Part shown: positions 1 through 7,688 of the stretch, piece by piece
Position numbering within the stretch: the stretch's first letter is position 1
How the letters are laid out: every line of letters starts with the position of its first letter
NCBI GenBank assembly: GCA_963821275.1
Contig: CAWGDF010000010.1
Span: 124,001-188,000 of the forward strand
Origin: JACVRW01 sp963821275
Lineage (GTDB): Bacteria; Actinomycetota; Thermoleophilia; Solirubrobacterales; Thermoleophilaceae
DNA length: 64,000 bases
Reading direction: 5' to 3'
Notes under the pieces: model-generated
What the model saw: only the letters and a program-made list of their open reading frames with translations
Databases searched by the model: none
What the model was told of the DNA's origin: nothing
Translations under genes and position numbers: made by a program

Positions 1-1
1 C

Positions 2-118
2 CGCAAGCGCCCGGGGCGCGGCGAGCGAGGCTCGGGCCTGGGCTACGACTCGATGGACGGGGTGGAGGCGCCCACCAGTCATTCGTCCCCGGGCGCTGGA
101 CGGACTTCTGCCCGGTGA
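2..118 (+). CDS. C-terminal end of a CDS cut by the window edge
   Basis: An open frame runs from base 2 to a TGA at 116-118 and gives 38 residues rich in Arg, Gly and Ser. No domain is recognisable. It ends about 100 bases before the ATG at 220, so it could be the disordered tail of an upstream same-strand gene. High GC makes short chance frames common, so this stays tentative. Confidence 0.25.
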   Translation, partial: RKRPGRGERGSGLGYDSMDGVEAPTSHSSPGAGRTSAR

Positions 119-219
119 GCAGGGATCGACTCGGCGCACCGGGCCCGCTCGATCGGATGGCCGGCCCCGGTGGCTATCCTCACTGGTGGCGCGCCGGGAA
201 GTCTGGTCGGCACTCAGGG

Positions 220-915
220 ATGTTTCCGATGAGACCGACACGCGGCACAACCACCACCTCGGCTCGGGCCCTCCTGGGCCCCGAGCATCCCCTGGTGCGG
301 GTCCTCGACGCGTTGGACGAAGTCGCCCGGCGCCTGGTAGCCGTCGCGACCGTTCTCGGCGCAAGCCTCGCGGGAACCGCGGCCGGCATCGCGTTCGCAC
401 CGGCGATGGCGGTTGGCGCGGCACTGGTCCTCCTCGGTCTGGTGACGGCCGGAGCGCTGCACTTCCAGCGCAGGCGTCAACACGCCCGCGCACTGGTCGC
501 GGCAGGCCGCGAGGACCTGCCGGTGCCGGCGATCGAGCGTGAGCGGGCCCGGCTCATGAGTCCCCGCACACGGCTGCGGCTGGCCGCCGGCTACGAGCAC
601 CTGGTCGCGGACGCGGCAGCTCCCGAGGTCGCTCCGGGACCCCGCCTGTTCGATCGCTTCCTGGTCGGAGCGGTTGCGAAGGATCTCAGGGAGCTCGCGC
701 GCCTGCTGCGCGCCGAGCCGGCCCGCGCGAGGGGAATCGCGCTGGCCTGGCGCCTGCTCTGCGACGGGGTGACCTCGCCGCTGCACGGCCGTGATCCGGC
801 CGCCCTGCGCGAGGAGCTCGGTCGCGTCCGCTTTCTCCTGCAGACGGGCGCCAACGAACAGGGCCGTCGTCACAGGCTGCGCAGCAATGTCCGGCCGCGC
901 GCCGAGATCCGGTAG
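220..915 (+). CDS. Hypothetical membrane protein
   Basis: I do not recognise the family. From the ATG at 220 the product is 231 residues; the frame is open further upstream, but that part reads as non-coding, and an ATG at 229 is equally possible. A hydrophobic hairpin near residues 37-80 (Ala/Val/Leu/Gly-rich, with a short break) is followed by an Arg-rich stretch and a helical cytosolic region of about 140 residues. The last 46 bases overlap the end of the convergent ASCH-like gene. Codon use matches the neighbours, so it is probably a real lineage-specific protein of unknown function. Confidence 0.55.
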   Translation: MFPMRPTRGTTTTSARALLGPEHPLVRVLDALDEVARRLVAVATVLGASLAGTAAGIAFAPAMAVGAALVLLGLVTAGALHFQRRRQHARALVAAGREDLPVPAIERERARLMSPRTRLRLAAGYEHLVADAAAPEVAPGPRLFDRFLVGAVAKDLRELARLLRAEPARARGIALAWRLLCDGVTSPLHGRDPAALREELGRVRFLLQTGANEQGRRHRLRSNVRPRAEIR

Positions 916-1445
916 CCGGTCTCCAGCGACTCGGTCAGGCCGAGCTCCTTGAGCTTTCGCACATCGCGCTTGAACACGGCTCGCTCGAGGCCGAGCTCTC
1001 CCGCGAGGTCGGCGGCCCGCGTCTGCGGCCGGCGTTCTATCGCCCGCAGGGTGGCCCGTGTCCAGGGGCCGTGGCGCGAGGCCCCGTCCAGCCGGTCGAG
1101 ACGCTGGACCAGCTGTGCGGTTTCCTCGGCCGAGAGCTCGCTCCGCTCGCGGAGAGCGATTCGCGGGTCCGAGCCCGCGAATCGCAGACCCACCCGGAAG
1201 ACGGGGCGCTCGGGGTGGCGGTCCAGCTGGTCGAGCAACTCCTGGCGCGACCTCGCCCCGGCGCGGCGCGCCTCGGCTTCGTCGATCGCGTCGCTCGCGA
1301 CCTTGTCGACCGACACGACCTCGAGCAGGCCAACGGCCGTGCGCATCCGCGTCCCGGCCCGGAGGCGCGGTCGTTCCCAGCGCCGGAACGCGAGGTCGAC
1401 TGTGCCGCGGCGAATGCCCTCCAGCTCGGCTCGGCGGATCAGCAT
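870..1445 (-). CDS. ASCH/PUA-like domain protein with C-terminal winged-helix-like region
   Basis: 191 residues. The N-terminal ~110 residues look like an ASCH (PUA-like) fold: an early 'ILRR/LIRR..EL..I..G..DLAFRRW' type segment, then 'LRAGT..RTAVGLLEVVSV', the kind of strand pattern used to bind RNA or modified bases. Residues about 120-191 read as a helix-turn-helix or winged-helix segment ('TRAADLAGELGLER..FKRDVRKLKELGL'), so the protein may both sense and bind nucleic acid. It starts with ATG 41 bases downstream of the Rieske gene's stop on the same strand and may be co-transcribed with it. The exact role is unknown. Confidence 0.6.
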   Translation of the reverse strand: MLIRRAELEGIRRGTVDLAFRRWERPRLRAGTRMRTAVGLLEVVSVDKVASDAIDEAEARRAGARSRQELLDQLDRHPERPVFRVGLRFAGSDPRIALRERSELSAEETAQLVQRLDRLDGASRHGPWTRATLRAIERRPQTRAADLAGELGLERAVFKRDVRKLKELGLTESLETGYRISARGRTLLRSL

Positions 1446-1486
1446 CGCCCATCCCGAGTGCGCGCGGGTCCCGGTGTTCAGGGTCC

Positions 1487-2569
1487 CTATGGAGCGGTGC
1501 CCATCGGAACCGTGTCTTCCGCCGACGGGTGGGACCTTTCGGGCGCCACACCATTGGCCGCACGCACGAACTCCACGAACGCCCGCCGGTACTCGAGGGT
1601 GTAGCGGTCAGCGAGGGTGTGGATCTGTTGTGTGGGGTCGAGCGGCGCCTCGCCCGGCTCGAGCCGGTCCAGGATCGGATTGTCCTCCTCGTAGACCTGC
1701 GCCTCGGCCTCGAGAACATCCGCAAGGGTCATCGCGTCGTAGTCGGGGGTTATTCCCTCGACCCAGAAGATGGTCGTCTCGGGCCTGCCTGAATCGGTCG
1801 CTGCGGTGTGAGGCGATGGGGCGTTCAGCAGGAACCGCGCGGCGTCGTCCTCGTATCCCATGCGCAGGCAGACGAAGCCGGGTGCAATCGCGTGGTAGGA
1901 GAACTCCATCCGTTGCTGCCACATCCCCTCGTCGCCTTCGGCCGCGTTGTACTCGCGGGTGAGGAACACCTCTTGCCCGCGACGCTCCACATGGAGCGGT
2001 TCGATTGAAGCCGACATGTGGCCCATGGTGCTTCGATGAACGAACGGGAAGTGGGCCACGTCGCGGAAGTTCTCGGTCGCGGCCCTGAGGCCCGCCCTGA
2101 CGCGCATGGGGCGTCCGGTCCCGTAGGTCCAACCGACCCCTTCCAAGGCTTCGGGAGACGGCAGCGGGATCGCTGGCCGTTCCAGGCAGCACCAGACGAG
2201 ACCCCATCGCATTTCGGCTCGGTAGGCGGCGATCCTGGCCATCGGGGGGATGTCACCATGGTCGCCGAGCGAGGGGATGCGTACGCACTGGCCGTTTTCG
2301 CCGCGCCACTCCCAGCCGTGGTAGGGACAGACGATCCGGTCACCCGCGACCTGACCCTCGGACAGCGCTCCGCCACGATGCCCGCACCGGTCGGCGACAA
2401 CGCACGGCTCGCCCTCCTCGGTCAGGAACACCACGAGCGTCTCGCCGAGAAGGCGCACGCAGCGGGGGCGTGTGAGGTCCGAGGCCCGCGCCACGGGGAA
2501 CCAGGCGCGCCGAAGGGCGCCTGCGATCTCTGTGTCGGTTGGTATGGGGCTTGCCTCGACGAGGCTCAT
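1487..2569 (-). CDS. Rieske [2Fe-2S] non-haem iron oxygenase (vanillate demethylase-like)
   Basis: 360 residues, about the usual length for the terminal oxygenase of Rieske-type O-demethylases. The Rieske centre is complete (CGHRGG, then CPYHGW 17-18 residues later). The mononuclear iron site of the catalytic domain is visible as ENFRDVAHFPFVH, which carries the bridging Asp and two His. It would hydroxylate or demethylate an aromatic or alicyclic substrate using electrons from a separate reductase. No reductase or ferredoxin gene is nearby, so it must use a partner encoded elsewhere. I chose the ATG at 2569 because GGAAGGA lies just upstream; the frame also opens with a TTG at 2584. Substrate cannot be predicted. 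Confidence 0.88.
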   Translation of the reverse strand: MSLVEASPIPTDTEIAGALRRAWFPVARASDLTRPRCVRLLGETLVVFLTEEGEPCVVADRCGHRGGALSEGQVAGDRIVCPYHGWEWRGENGQCVRIPSLGDHGDIPPMARIAAYRAEMRWGLVWCCLERPAIPLPSPEALEGVGWTYGTGRPMRVRAGLRAATENFRDVAHFPFVHRSTMGHMSASIEPLHVERRGQEVFLTREYNAAEGDEGMWQQRMEFSYHAIAPGFVCLRMGYEDDAARFLLNAPSPHTAATDSGRPETTIFWVEGITPDYDAMTLADVLEAEAQVYEEDNPILDRLEPGEAPLDPTQQIHTLADRYTLEYRRAFVEFVRAANGVAPERSHPSAEDTVPMGTAP

Positions 2570-2976
2570 GCCGTCCTTCCGCAACGAGACCCTAGCCCTC
2601 GCGCCGGCCGCGGGCGAGGATCCTCTCGATCAGCTCGATGACCGGGCTGTTCTGCCCCGCGAAGTCGGGGCCGCGATCGTCGCGGTGGCCTACGCTGCCG
2701 GGTTGGCCTCGGACGCCCTCGCTCCGGCCCGGGCCCAGCGGGTGGCGCCCTGCTTGGCGCGCCGCCTTCGCCGCCTGCGGCGGGGAGACGGGCGGGGTAG
2801 GGAGGGGGTTCCGCACGAAACGTCCGATAGTTGGACGCAACGTCAGGAACCCCCCTCGCCCGGCTCGGTCCCGTTGCGCCCCCGCGCACACGCGGCCGCG
2901 AATCAATCATCACACCAGCGAAGGCGGGCCCGAGCGGTTCGCCTAGCGTCGGCTCGTGCTCCGTGGCACGGACCCG
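2570..2976. repeat. Gene-free stretch with a long imperfect hairpin (2802-2857)
   Basis: No convincing gene is seen here. The clearest structure is an inverted repeat at 2802-2857: outer arms GAGGGGGTTCC / GGAACCCCCCTC, then symmetrical 9-base internal loops, then an inner stem CGTCC / GGACG around a 6-base loop. It is followed by no T tract. It could be a terminator-like structure, a small RNA or a repeat-family member. The rest is GC-rich filler with no second recognisable signal. Confidence 0.4.
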
Positions 2977-3009
2977 AGCCCTCCGCCGGCGTTGTGCCGG
3001 CGGAGGGCT
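2977..3009 (-). terminator. Strong hairpin after the small minus-strand gene
   Basis: A perfect 14-bp stem (AGCCCTCCGCCGGC / GCCGGCGGAGGGCT) with a 5-base loop sits 5 bases beyond the stop codon of the minus-strand gene at 3015-3410. There is no U tract on the minus strand, as is common in high-GC actinobacteria. On the plus strand it is followed by TTC. Confidence 0.6.
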
Positions 3010-3014
3010 TTCGG

Positions 3015-3410
3015 CTAGGCCGCGAGGCGCCGGTTGGTGCGGGTCTTACGGCGGTCCGCGCCGCCGGAGAACAACCGCCGGATCGACCCGCGGCGCTTGG
3101 GGCTGTCCTCGAGGCCACGGAGCTGCGCGGCGCGCAGCCCGAGCAGGCTGACCAGCGCCGAGGTCGAACGGAACGGATCGGCGACTGCCGCCCCGCCCGC
3201 GATCGGCACGGCAGCGACGACCTCGCCGTCCAGCTCGCCGACCAGCATCCGCTTGCTCGGCATCCGACCGCCGTCGAGGTCGGCCAGCCGGCGTATGGCG
3301 GCCCGGTCGTCGGCCTGCAGCAGGATGCCGGCGATGTACAGCGGGTGGTTCCAGCCCGCGGGACGTAGAGCATGCCGCCTGCAGAAAACCCCATTTGAGA
3401 ACTTGCTCAT
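3015..3410 (-). CDS. Small conserved actinobacterial protein, possibly N-terminally altered
   Basis: 131 residues from the ATG at 3410. The central part (about residues 35-100: 'AIRRLADLDGG', 'LVGELDGEVVAAVPI', 'VADPFRSTSALVSLL') matches the pattern of small thermoleophilian/actinobacterial proteins that resemble the start of a GNAT-like fold; I recognise the pattern but not a function. The first ~30 residues do not look like that family and use unusual codons, so the true start may be internal (a CTG near 3340) or the 5' end may have been remodelled when the arsR promoter was placed beside it. It is divergent from arsR and ends at a strong hairpin. Confidence 0.45.
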   Translation of the reverse strand: MSKFSNGVFCRRHALRPAGWNHPLYIAGILLQADDRAAIRRLADLDGGRMPSKRMLVGELDGEVVAAVPIAGGAAVADPFRSTSALVSLLGLRAAQLRGLEDSPKRRGSIRRLFSGGADRRKTRTNRRLAA

Positions 3411-3430
3411 ATAAGCGTATTTTGAGCGTA
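3395..3430 (+). promoter_or_regulatory. arsR promoter with ArsR/SmtB-type operator; probable leaderless start
   Basis: TTGAGA (3395-3400), a 17-base spacer and TATTTT (3418-3423) form a good -35/-10 pair placing the transcription start at about the A of the ATG at 3430. An imperfect inverted repeat GCTCA...TGAGC (3405-3427) covers the spacer and -10, as expected for an ArsR/SmtB repressor site. No ribosome-binding site fits between the start and the ATG. The AT-rich character contrasts with the flanks. Confidence 0.6.
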
Positions 3431-3804
3431 TGCCGCATCCCGCAGAGCACGCCGCAGCCACGAATCCGCTCGCGGCGGACGAGGCCGACGAGCTGGCCCA
3501 AACGCTCAAGGCGCTCAGCTCGCCCGCCCGCCTGCGCCTGCTGACCGACCTGCTCGGCACGGAGCGAACGGTCGAGCAGCTCGCCGCCGCGGCGGAGCTC
3601 AGCCTGAGCGCCACCTCCCACCACCTGCGCATCCTGCGTGCGCTGAGGTTGGTGCGCGCCCGCCGCGACGGGCGCCACGTCCACTACAGGCTCCACGACC
3701 ACCACATCGCGGACCTGCTCGCGGCGGTCCGCCATCACCACGAGCACGTCCACCCGCCACCCGCGCCGGACCTGTCCGCGGCGCAGACGAAGGCCAAGGC
3801 ATGA
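3430..3804 (+). CDS. ArsR/SmtB-family metal-sensing repressor
   Basis: 124 residues with a central winged helix-turn-helix ('LKALSSPARLRLL', then 'LSLSATSHHLRILRALRLVRARRDGRHVHYRL'). The C-terminal helix carries D-x-H and a cluster of His (DHHIADLLAAVRHHHEHVH), the alpha-5 type metal site used for Zn/Co/Ni sensing in SmtB/CzrA/NmtR. There are no cysteines, which argues against As or Cd sensing. The stop overlaps the start of the CDF transporter by 4 bases (ATGA), so the two are translationally coupled. It is expected to repress its own operon and release DNA when metal binds. Confidence 0.9.
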   Translation: MPHPAEHAAATNPLAADEADELAQTLKALSSPARLRLLTDLLGTERTVEQLAAAAELSLSATSHHLRILRALRLVRARRDGRHVHYRLHDHHIADLLAAVRHHHEHVHPPPAPDLSAAQTKAKA

Positions 3805-4490
3805 CAGCTCACGCCGACGCCCACCCGCTTCCCCGCCCGCTGGATGAGCCCTCGCACGGACACAGCCATGGCCTGGTGGACAGGTCACTCAAACGGTCGC
3901 GAGCGGCCTTGCGGGCAGTTGCGCTGGCGCTGCTGGTGCTTGGCCTCACCGCCGCCGCCCAAACGGCCGTGTTCATCGCGTCGGGCAGCGTCGCGCTGTT
4001 GGCCGACCTGATCCACAACGCCGGCGACGCCGCCACCGCCGTGCCGCTGGCCATGGCCTTCGTGCTGCGCAGCCCGCGCGCCGAGCGCTCGGCCGGGCTC
4101 GCCGTGGTGTTGGCGATCTTCGCCAGCGCCTGCGTCGCGGGCTACCAGGCGATCGATCGCCTGATCGACCCGCAGCCCGTCGGCCAGCTCGGCGTCCTCG
4201 CCGCCGCCGGCGCGCTCGGCGTCGCCGGCAACTGGCTGGCCGCGCTGATCCGCTCCCGCGCCGGCCGCCGCCTCGACAGCCCCGCCCTGGTCGCCGACGG
4301 CAACCACGCCCGCGCCGACGCCTACGTCAGCCTCGCCGTCGTCGTCAGCGCGGCCGCGCTCGCGCTGGGCGCCGACATCCTCGACCCGCTCATCGGACTG
4401 GCAATCACGCTCATCATCCTTCGCATCACCTGGCACTCCTGGCAGACCGTGCGGACAGAGCCTGACGCCGGTAACGAGCCGCTCCCGTAG
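3801..4490 (+). CDS. Cation diffusion facilitator metal exporter without the cytosolic domain
   Basis: 229 residues with six predicted membrane helices. Helix 2 carries HNAGD and helix 5 carries HARAD, the two HxxxD pairs that form the tetrahedral transport site of CDF proteins. A short His-containing N-terminus (HGHSHG) precedes helix 1. Usual CDF proteins are about 300 residues; this one stops right after helix 6, so the ferredoxin-like C-terminal dimerisation domain is missing. Short CDFs of this kind are known. Coupling to an ArsR sensor with His ligands supports Zn/Co/Ni efflux by proton antiport. Confidence 0.88.
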   Translation: MTAHADAHPLPRPLDEPSHGHSHGLVDRSLKRSRAALRAVALALLVLGLTAAAQTAVFIASGSVALLADLIHNAGDAATAVPLAMAFVLRSPRAERSAGLAVVLAIFASACVAGYQAIDRLIDPQPVGQLGVLAAAGALGVAGNWLAALIRSRAGRRLDSPALVADGNHARADAYVSLAVVVSAAALALGADILDPLIGLAITLIILRITWHSWQTVRTEPDAGNEPLP

Positions 4491-4498
4491 CCAGTAAC

Positions 4499-4514
4499 TG
4501 CCTCGAAATCGGCG
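4499..4514 (+). repeat. 16-bp direct repeat, copy 1 (TGCCTCGAAATCGGCG)
   Basis: The identical 16-mer recurs in the same orientation at 8890-8905. Both copies lie between genes: here between the CDF gene and the hydrolase, there just beyond the tRNA-half repeat. The two copies bracket 4.4 kb of accessory genes. It may be a trace of an integration or rearrangement, or a member of a dispersed repeat. Confidence 0.4.
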
Positions 4515-4544
4515 ATATCCAGCCCGGTTGTGCGGCCTGTGCGA

Positions 4545-5393
4545 TCAGCCGGGTCGCAGCGCTTCCACCGGCCGGTCGCCGGCGATCGGGTGCCGCGCCA
4601 GGAATCTCGCCAGCTCACCGGCAACCGGCTCGGGGCGCTGGATGTGAAGAAGGTGGCCGACGCCCTCGATCCTGCAGTCCTCGACGCGAGGTAGCGAGGA
4701 GCGCAGGAAGTCCGCGATCTCGTTCCAGAGCGGCTCCGTCTCCGCGCCCGTCACCGACAGCACCGGCTGATCGATTGCGGCGGCCTGCTCGCCCGCGAAC
4801 CGCCACTCGGCGATCGCCGGCAGCTCGACTCCGAAGAATGTTTCGGCGTCTGTGAGTGCGTTCTCCACGGCGCCTGGGAGGCGCTCAGCGAGCAGCGCCT
4901 GGCACGCGCGCCAATCGAGGCCGCTCACCGCGCTCAGGAAGGTCGCTAGCGCTCGCTCATGGTCGCCGCTCGCGTAGGTCTCGAAGACGGGTGCGGCGGT
5001 CTCCACGAACGCCTGCCCGGCGGGCAGCGAGAGCAGCAACAGCTCCAGCAGCGCCAAGCTATGCAGTCGCTGGGGATAGTCAAGCGCGAACTGAACCGCG
5101 ACGGCCGCGCCGCTCGAGTGGCCGACCACGTGCGCGCGAGTAATGCCGAGCGCCTTGAGCAGTGCCGCCGCGTCGGAGGCGTGGTCGGTGATCGTCACCG
5201 GCGGCGGGGTGTGGGTGCTGCCTGCCCAGCCGCGCCTGTGGTAGCGGATCAGCCGGTAGTCCCCGGCCAGAGCCGGCTCGGAGAGAAGCGGCAGAAAGCC
5301 GTCCGCGAGCAGCGGGTTGATGAGGAGCACCGGCTCGCCTGATCCGACGATTTCGTATTCCAGCTCTACCTTGCCTGCCTTTACGCTCTTCAT
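4545..5393 (-). CDS. Alpha/beta-hydrolase fold enzyme
   Basis: 282 residues. Strand-helix features of the fold are clear: 'VLLINPLLADG' oxyanion region, the nucleophile elbow GHSSGAA (Ser near residue 98), and a C-terminal 'GVGHLLHIQRPEPV' containing the catalytic His. The acid is probably the Asp/Glu in 'VLSVTGAETEPLW', where the more usual Asp is not obvious. The ATG at 5393 has a perfect AGGAGG 5 bases upstream, so the longer open frame reaching 5720 is not used. It is divergent from the TPR protein, with a 14-bp palindrome between them. Substrate unknown. Confidence 0.85.
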   Translation of the reverse strand: MKSVKAGKVELEYEIVGSGEPVLLINPLLADGFLPLLSEPALAGDYRLIRYHRRGWAGSTHTPPPVTITDHASDAAALLKALGITRAHVVGHSSGAAVAVQFALDYPQRLHSLALLELLLLSLPAGQAFVETAAPVFETYASGDHERALATFLSAVSGLDWRACQALLAERLPGAVENALTDAETFFGVELPAIAEWRFAGEQAAAIDQPVLSVTGAETEPLWNEIADFLRSSLPRVEDCRIEGVGHLLHIQRPEPVAGELARFLARHPIAGDRPVEALRPG

Positions 5394-5448
5394 GCTTCCT
5401 CCTGGTCGGTCGGTTTTCGTGTTCCAACCCAGATGCGTAAGCAAGGCT

Positions 5449-5462
5449 GTTACCGCGGTAAC
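5449..5462. promoter_or_regulatory. Perfect 14-bp palindrome in a divergent promoter region
   Basis: GTTACCGCGGTAAC lies in the 84-base gap between the minus-strand hydrolase and the plus-strand TPR protein, 16 bases before the GTG start of the latter. Its size and position fit a dimeric repressor site (TetR/MarR-like) that could control both genes. No regulator with a recognised DNA-binding domain is adjacent. Confidence 0.5.
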
Positions 5463-5477
5463 ACTCGCCGCTAGGCC

Positions 5478-7448
5478 GTGATCGAGCGGGCGCGAGAGGC
5501 GGCGGACCGCGGCGGCTGGGAGCAGGCCTGCGACCTCCTGATGCGGGCGGACGCCGACGGTCTCGCGGGCCCTGCCGAGCTGGCACTCCTGGGCGAGGTC
5601 GCCTACGCCGCGGGGCGGCTCGACGTCACGATCGACGCCTGGGAGCGTGCGCACGCCGCCTGGGCGGAGCTGGGCGACCAGGTGGCGGCGGCCGGGGCGG
5701 CCGTCCGGGTGGCGATGCACCTGCTGTTCGACACCACCCTGATGGCGCCGGTCCGCGGCTGGCTCGCGCGGGCGGAGCGGCTGCTCGAAGGCCAGCCCGA
5801 CTCATCTCCTCACGCCTGGCTGGCGGTCGTCCGCGCCTACGAGCGGCTGCTGGGCGGCGATCTCGAGGGCGCCCGGCCGTGGGCGCGCCGGGCAATCGAG
5901 CTCGGAGCTGCGCTCGACCCGGCGGCCGCAGCCATCGGCCGCGTGGCCGACGCCCGCCTGCGCATCCTGGGCGGCGATGTGGAGCAGGGGTTGGCGCTGC
6001 TCGACGAGGTGGGGATCGCGGTGACATCTGGGGACCTCGACCCGCTCACGACCGGGGTCGTCTACTGCGAGCTGGTGTGCGCCCTCCAGGGGCTAGCGCA
6101 GTTCGACGCGGCAGAGCAGTGGACGGAGACGATGGAGCGCTGGTCCAGGTCGAGCGCGGTCGGGAGCCTGCACGGCCGCTGCCGCGTCCACCGCGCCGAG
6201 ATACTGAGGCTGCGCGGCGCCTGGGGAGAGGCCGAGCGGGAGGCGCTCGGGGCCCTGGACGAGCTGCGGCCGTACCTGCGGCGCGAACTCGGCTGGCCGC
6301 TCAGCGAGCTAGGGCGGATCCGCCTGCGCCGCGGAGACGCCGAGGGGGCCGAGGAGGCGCTGCTCGCCGCGCAGCGGACGGGTTGGGATGCCCAGCCCGG
6401 GCTTGCGCTGATGCGCCTCAGCCAGGGCGACGCCGCGGGGGCGGCGGCCTCCATCCGGGAGGCTCTCGACCGGCCGTTGCGGGTTCCGTCCAAGGAGCTG
6501 CCTCCGGACAACGACCTGCAGCGGGCACCGTTGCTCGAGGCACAGGTCGAGATCGAGGTCGCCGCCGGCGAAGTCGAGCGGGCGCGCGCGGCCGCCGGCG
6601 AGCTGAGGCTGATCGCCGACCGCTTTCACAGCAAGGCGCTGGGTGCCGGAGCGACACTCGCTGAAGCGAGGGTTCGACTCGCGGACGGTGACGCCGAGGG
6701 CGCTGGGCAGCTCTTCTCCGACGCCGCGCGAGCCTGGACGGAGGTCGGCGCTCCCTACGAAGCGGCGCTCGGGCGGCTCGGACTTGCCGAGGCGTTGCGC
6801 TTGGGCGGCAACCCGAAGCCAGCCGACCTGGAGCAGGCGGCGGCCCATGCGATCCTGGAAGGGATCGAGGGGGCCGCCGCCGAACCGCGCACGGAGGAGA
6901 ACGTCGTCCGCTGCGAAGGCGACTACTGGTTCGTTGCGTTTGACGGGCACACGGTGCGGGTCCGAGACCTCAAGGGCATCCGGTACCTCGCCCGGCTGCT
7001 CGCGTCGCCGGGCCGGGAGCTCCACGCGCTGGACCTCGTCGCCGCCGAGAGCCAGAGCGGCGGGCAGCCCCCGGCATTGGGCGACGCCGGCGAGCTGCTC
7101 GATCCCCGGGCCAGGGATGCCTACCGCCGGCGCCTGGTCGAGATCGAGGACGACATCGAGCAGGCGCGGGCAATGCGCGACGGCGAGCGGGCGGCACAGG
7201 CGGAGGCGGAACGAGAGTTCCTGGTCCGAGAACTCTCCCGCGCGGTCGGCCTCGATGGCCGAGGCCGGCGCGCCGGGATCGCGTCAGAGCGGGCGCGGGC
7301 CGGTGTGACCCGGGCGATCCGTCAGGCGATCGCGCGGCTCGCCGAGCATCACCCCGGGCTAGGGGAGCACCTTGAGCGGACAATTCGCACCGGCACGTAC
7401 TGCGCTTACCTGCCCGACCCACGCGCTCCGGTCGAATGGCACACATGA
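5478..7448 (+). CDS. TPR-repeat protein resembling the C-terminal part of MalT-like regulators
   Basis: 656 residues from a GTG. Residues about 1-450 are a run of Ala/Leu/Arg-rich TPR-like helical hairpins ('AARRAIELGAALDPAAAAIG', 'LLDEVGIAV', 'AEQWTETMERW'). The C-terminal ~190 residues contain 'YWFVAFDGHTVRVRDLKG', 'RYLARLLASPGRELHALDLV' and end in 'GTYCAYLPDPRAPVEW', a region that recurs at the end of large actinobacterial AAA/TPR signalling proteins. Neither an ATPase domain nor a LuxR-type HTH is present, so it cannot act as a classical MalT activator. It is more likely a scaffold or sensor. An Arg-rich coiled-coil-like segment (about 560-620) precedes the tail. Function unknown. Confidence 0.8.
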   Translation: MIERAREAADRGGWEQACDLLMRADADGLAGPAELALLGEVAYAAGRLDVTIDAWERAHAAWAELGDQVAAAGAAVRVAMHLLFDTTLMAPVRGWLARAERLLEGQPDSSPHAWLAVVRAYERLLGGDLEGARPWARRAIELGAALDPAAAAIGRVADARLRILGGDVEQGLALLDEVGIAVTSGDLDPLTTGVVYCELVCALQGLAQFDAAEQWTETMERWSRSSAVGSLHGRCRVHRAEILRLRGAWGEAEREALGALDELRPYLRRELGWPLSELGRIRLRRGDAEGAEEALLAAQRTGWDAQPGLALMRLSQGDAAGAAASIREALDRPLRVPSKELPPDNDLQRAPLLEAQVEIEVAAGEVERARAAAGELRLIADRFHSKALGAGATLAEARVRLADGDAEGAGQLFSDAARAWTEVGAPYEAALGRLGLAEALRLGGNPKPADLEQAAAHAILEGIEGAAAEPRTEENVVRCEGDYWFVAFDGHTVRVRDLKGIRYLARLLASPGRELHALDLVAAESQSGGQPPALGDAGELLDPRARDAYRRRLVEIEDDIEQARAMRDGERAAQAEAEREFLVRELSRAVGLDGRGRRAGIASERARAGVTRAIRQAIARLAEHHPGLGEHLERTIRTGTYCAYLPDPRAPVEWHT

Positions 7449-7688
7449 CCAGAGCGCGTAGATATTGGTCAGCGGACCTGCATCGCCGGGCCCAGGGAGG
7501 GCGTGCTGGTCGCATGGGATTCACGGAAGCCCGCGGCCGCGTGCTGCTCTCAGTGATGCTCGGGATCCACGAATCGCACCAGGACTCGCCCGAGTCCGGG
7601 CGCGACCTGATCGCCCCGCACTCGGCCAGCACCACCCCCTCTCGCATCTCGTTGGGCGAATCGGGGTAGCCGAAGACAGCGACATCGC

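Noticed and set aside
214..1725. Long minus-strand frame of 503 codons
   Set aside because: Arg/Pro/Gly-rich shadow of the ASCH-like and Rieske genes in another frame; no domain pattern.
2472..3368. 298-codon plus-strand frame after the Rieske gene
   Set aside because: No family pattern, low-complexity Arg/Ala composition, and it runs over a strong hairpin and antisense to the small minus-strand gene.
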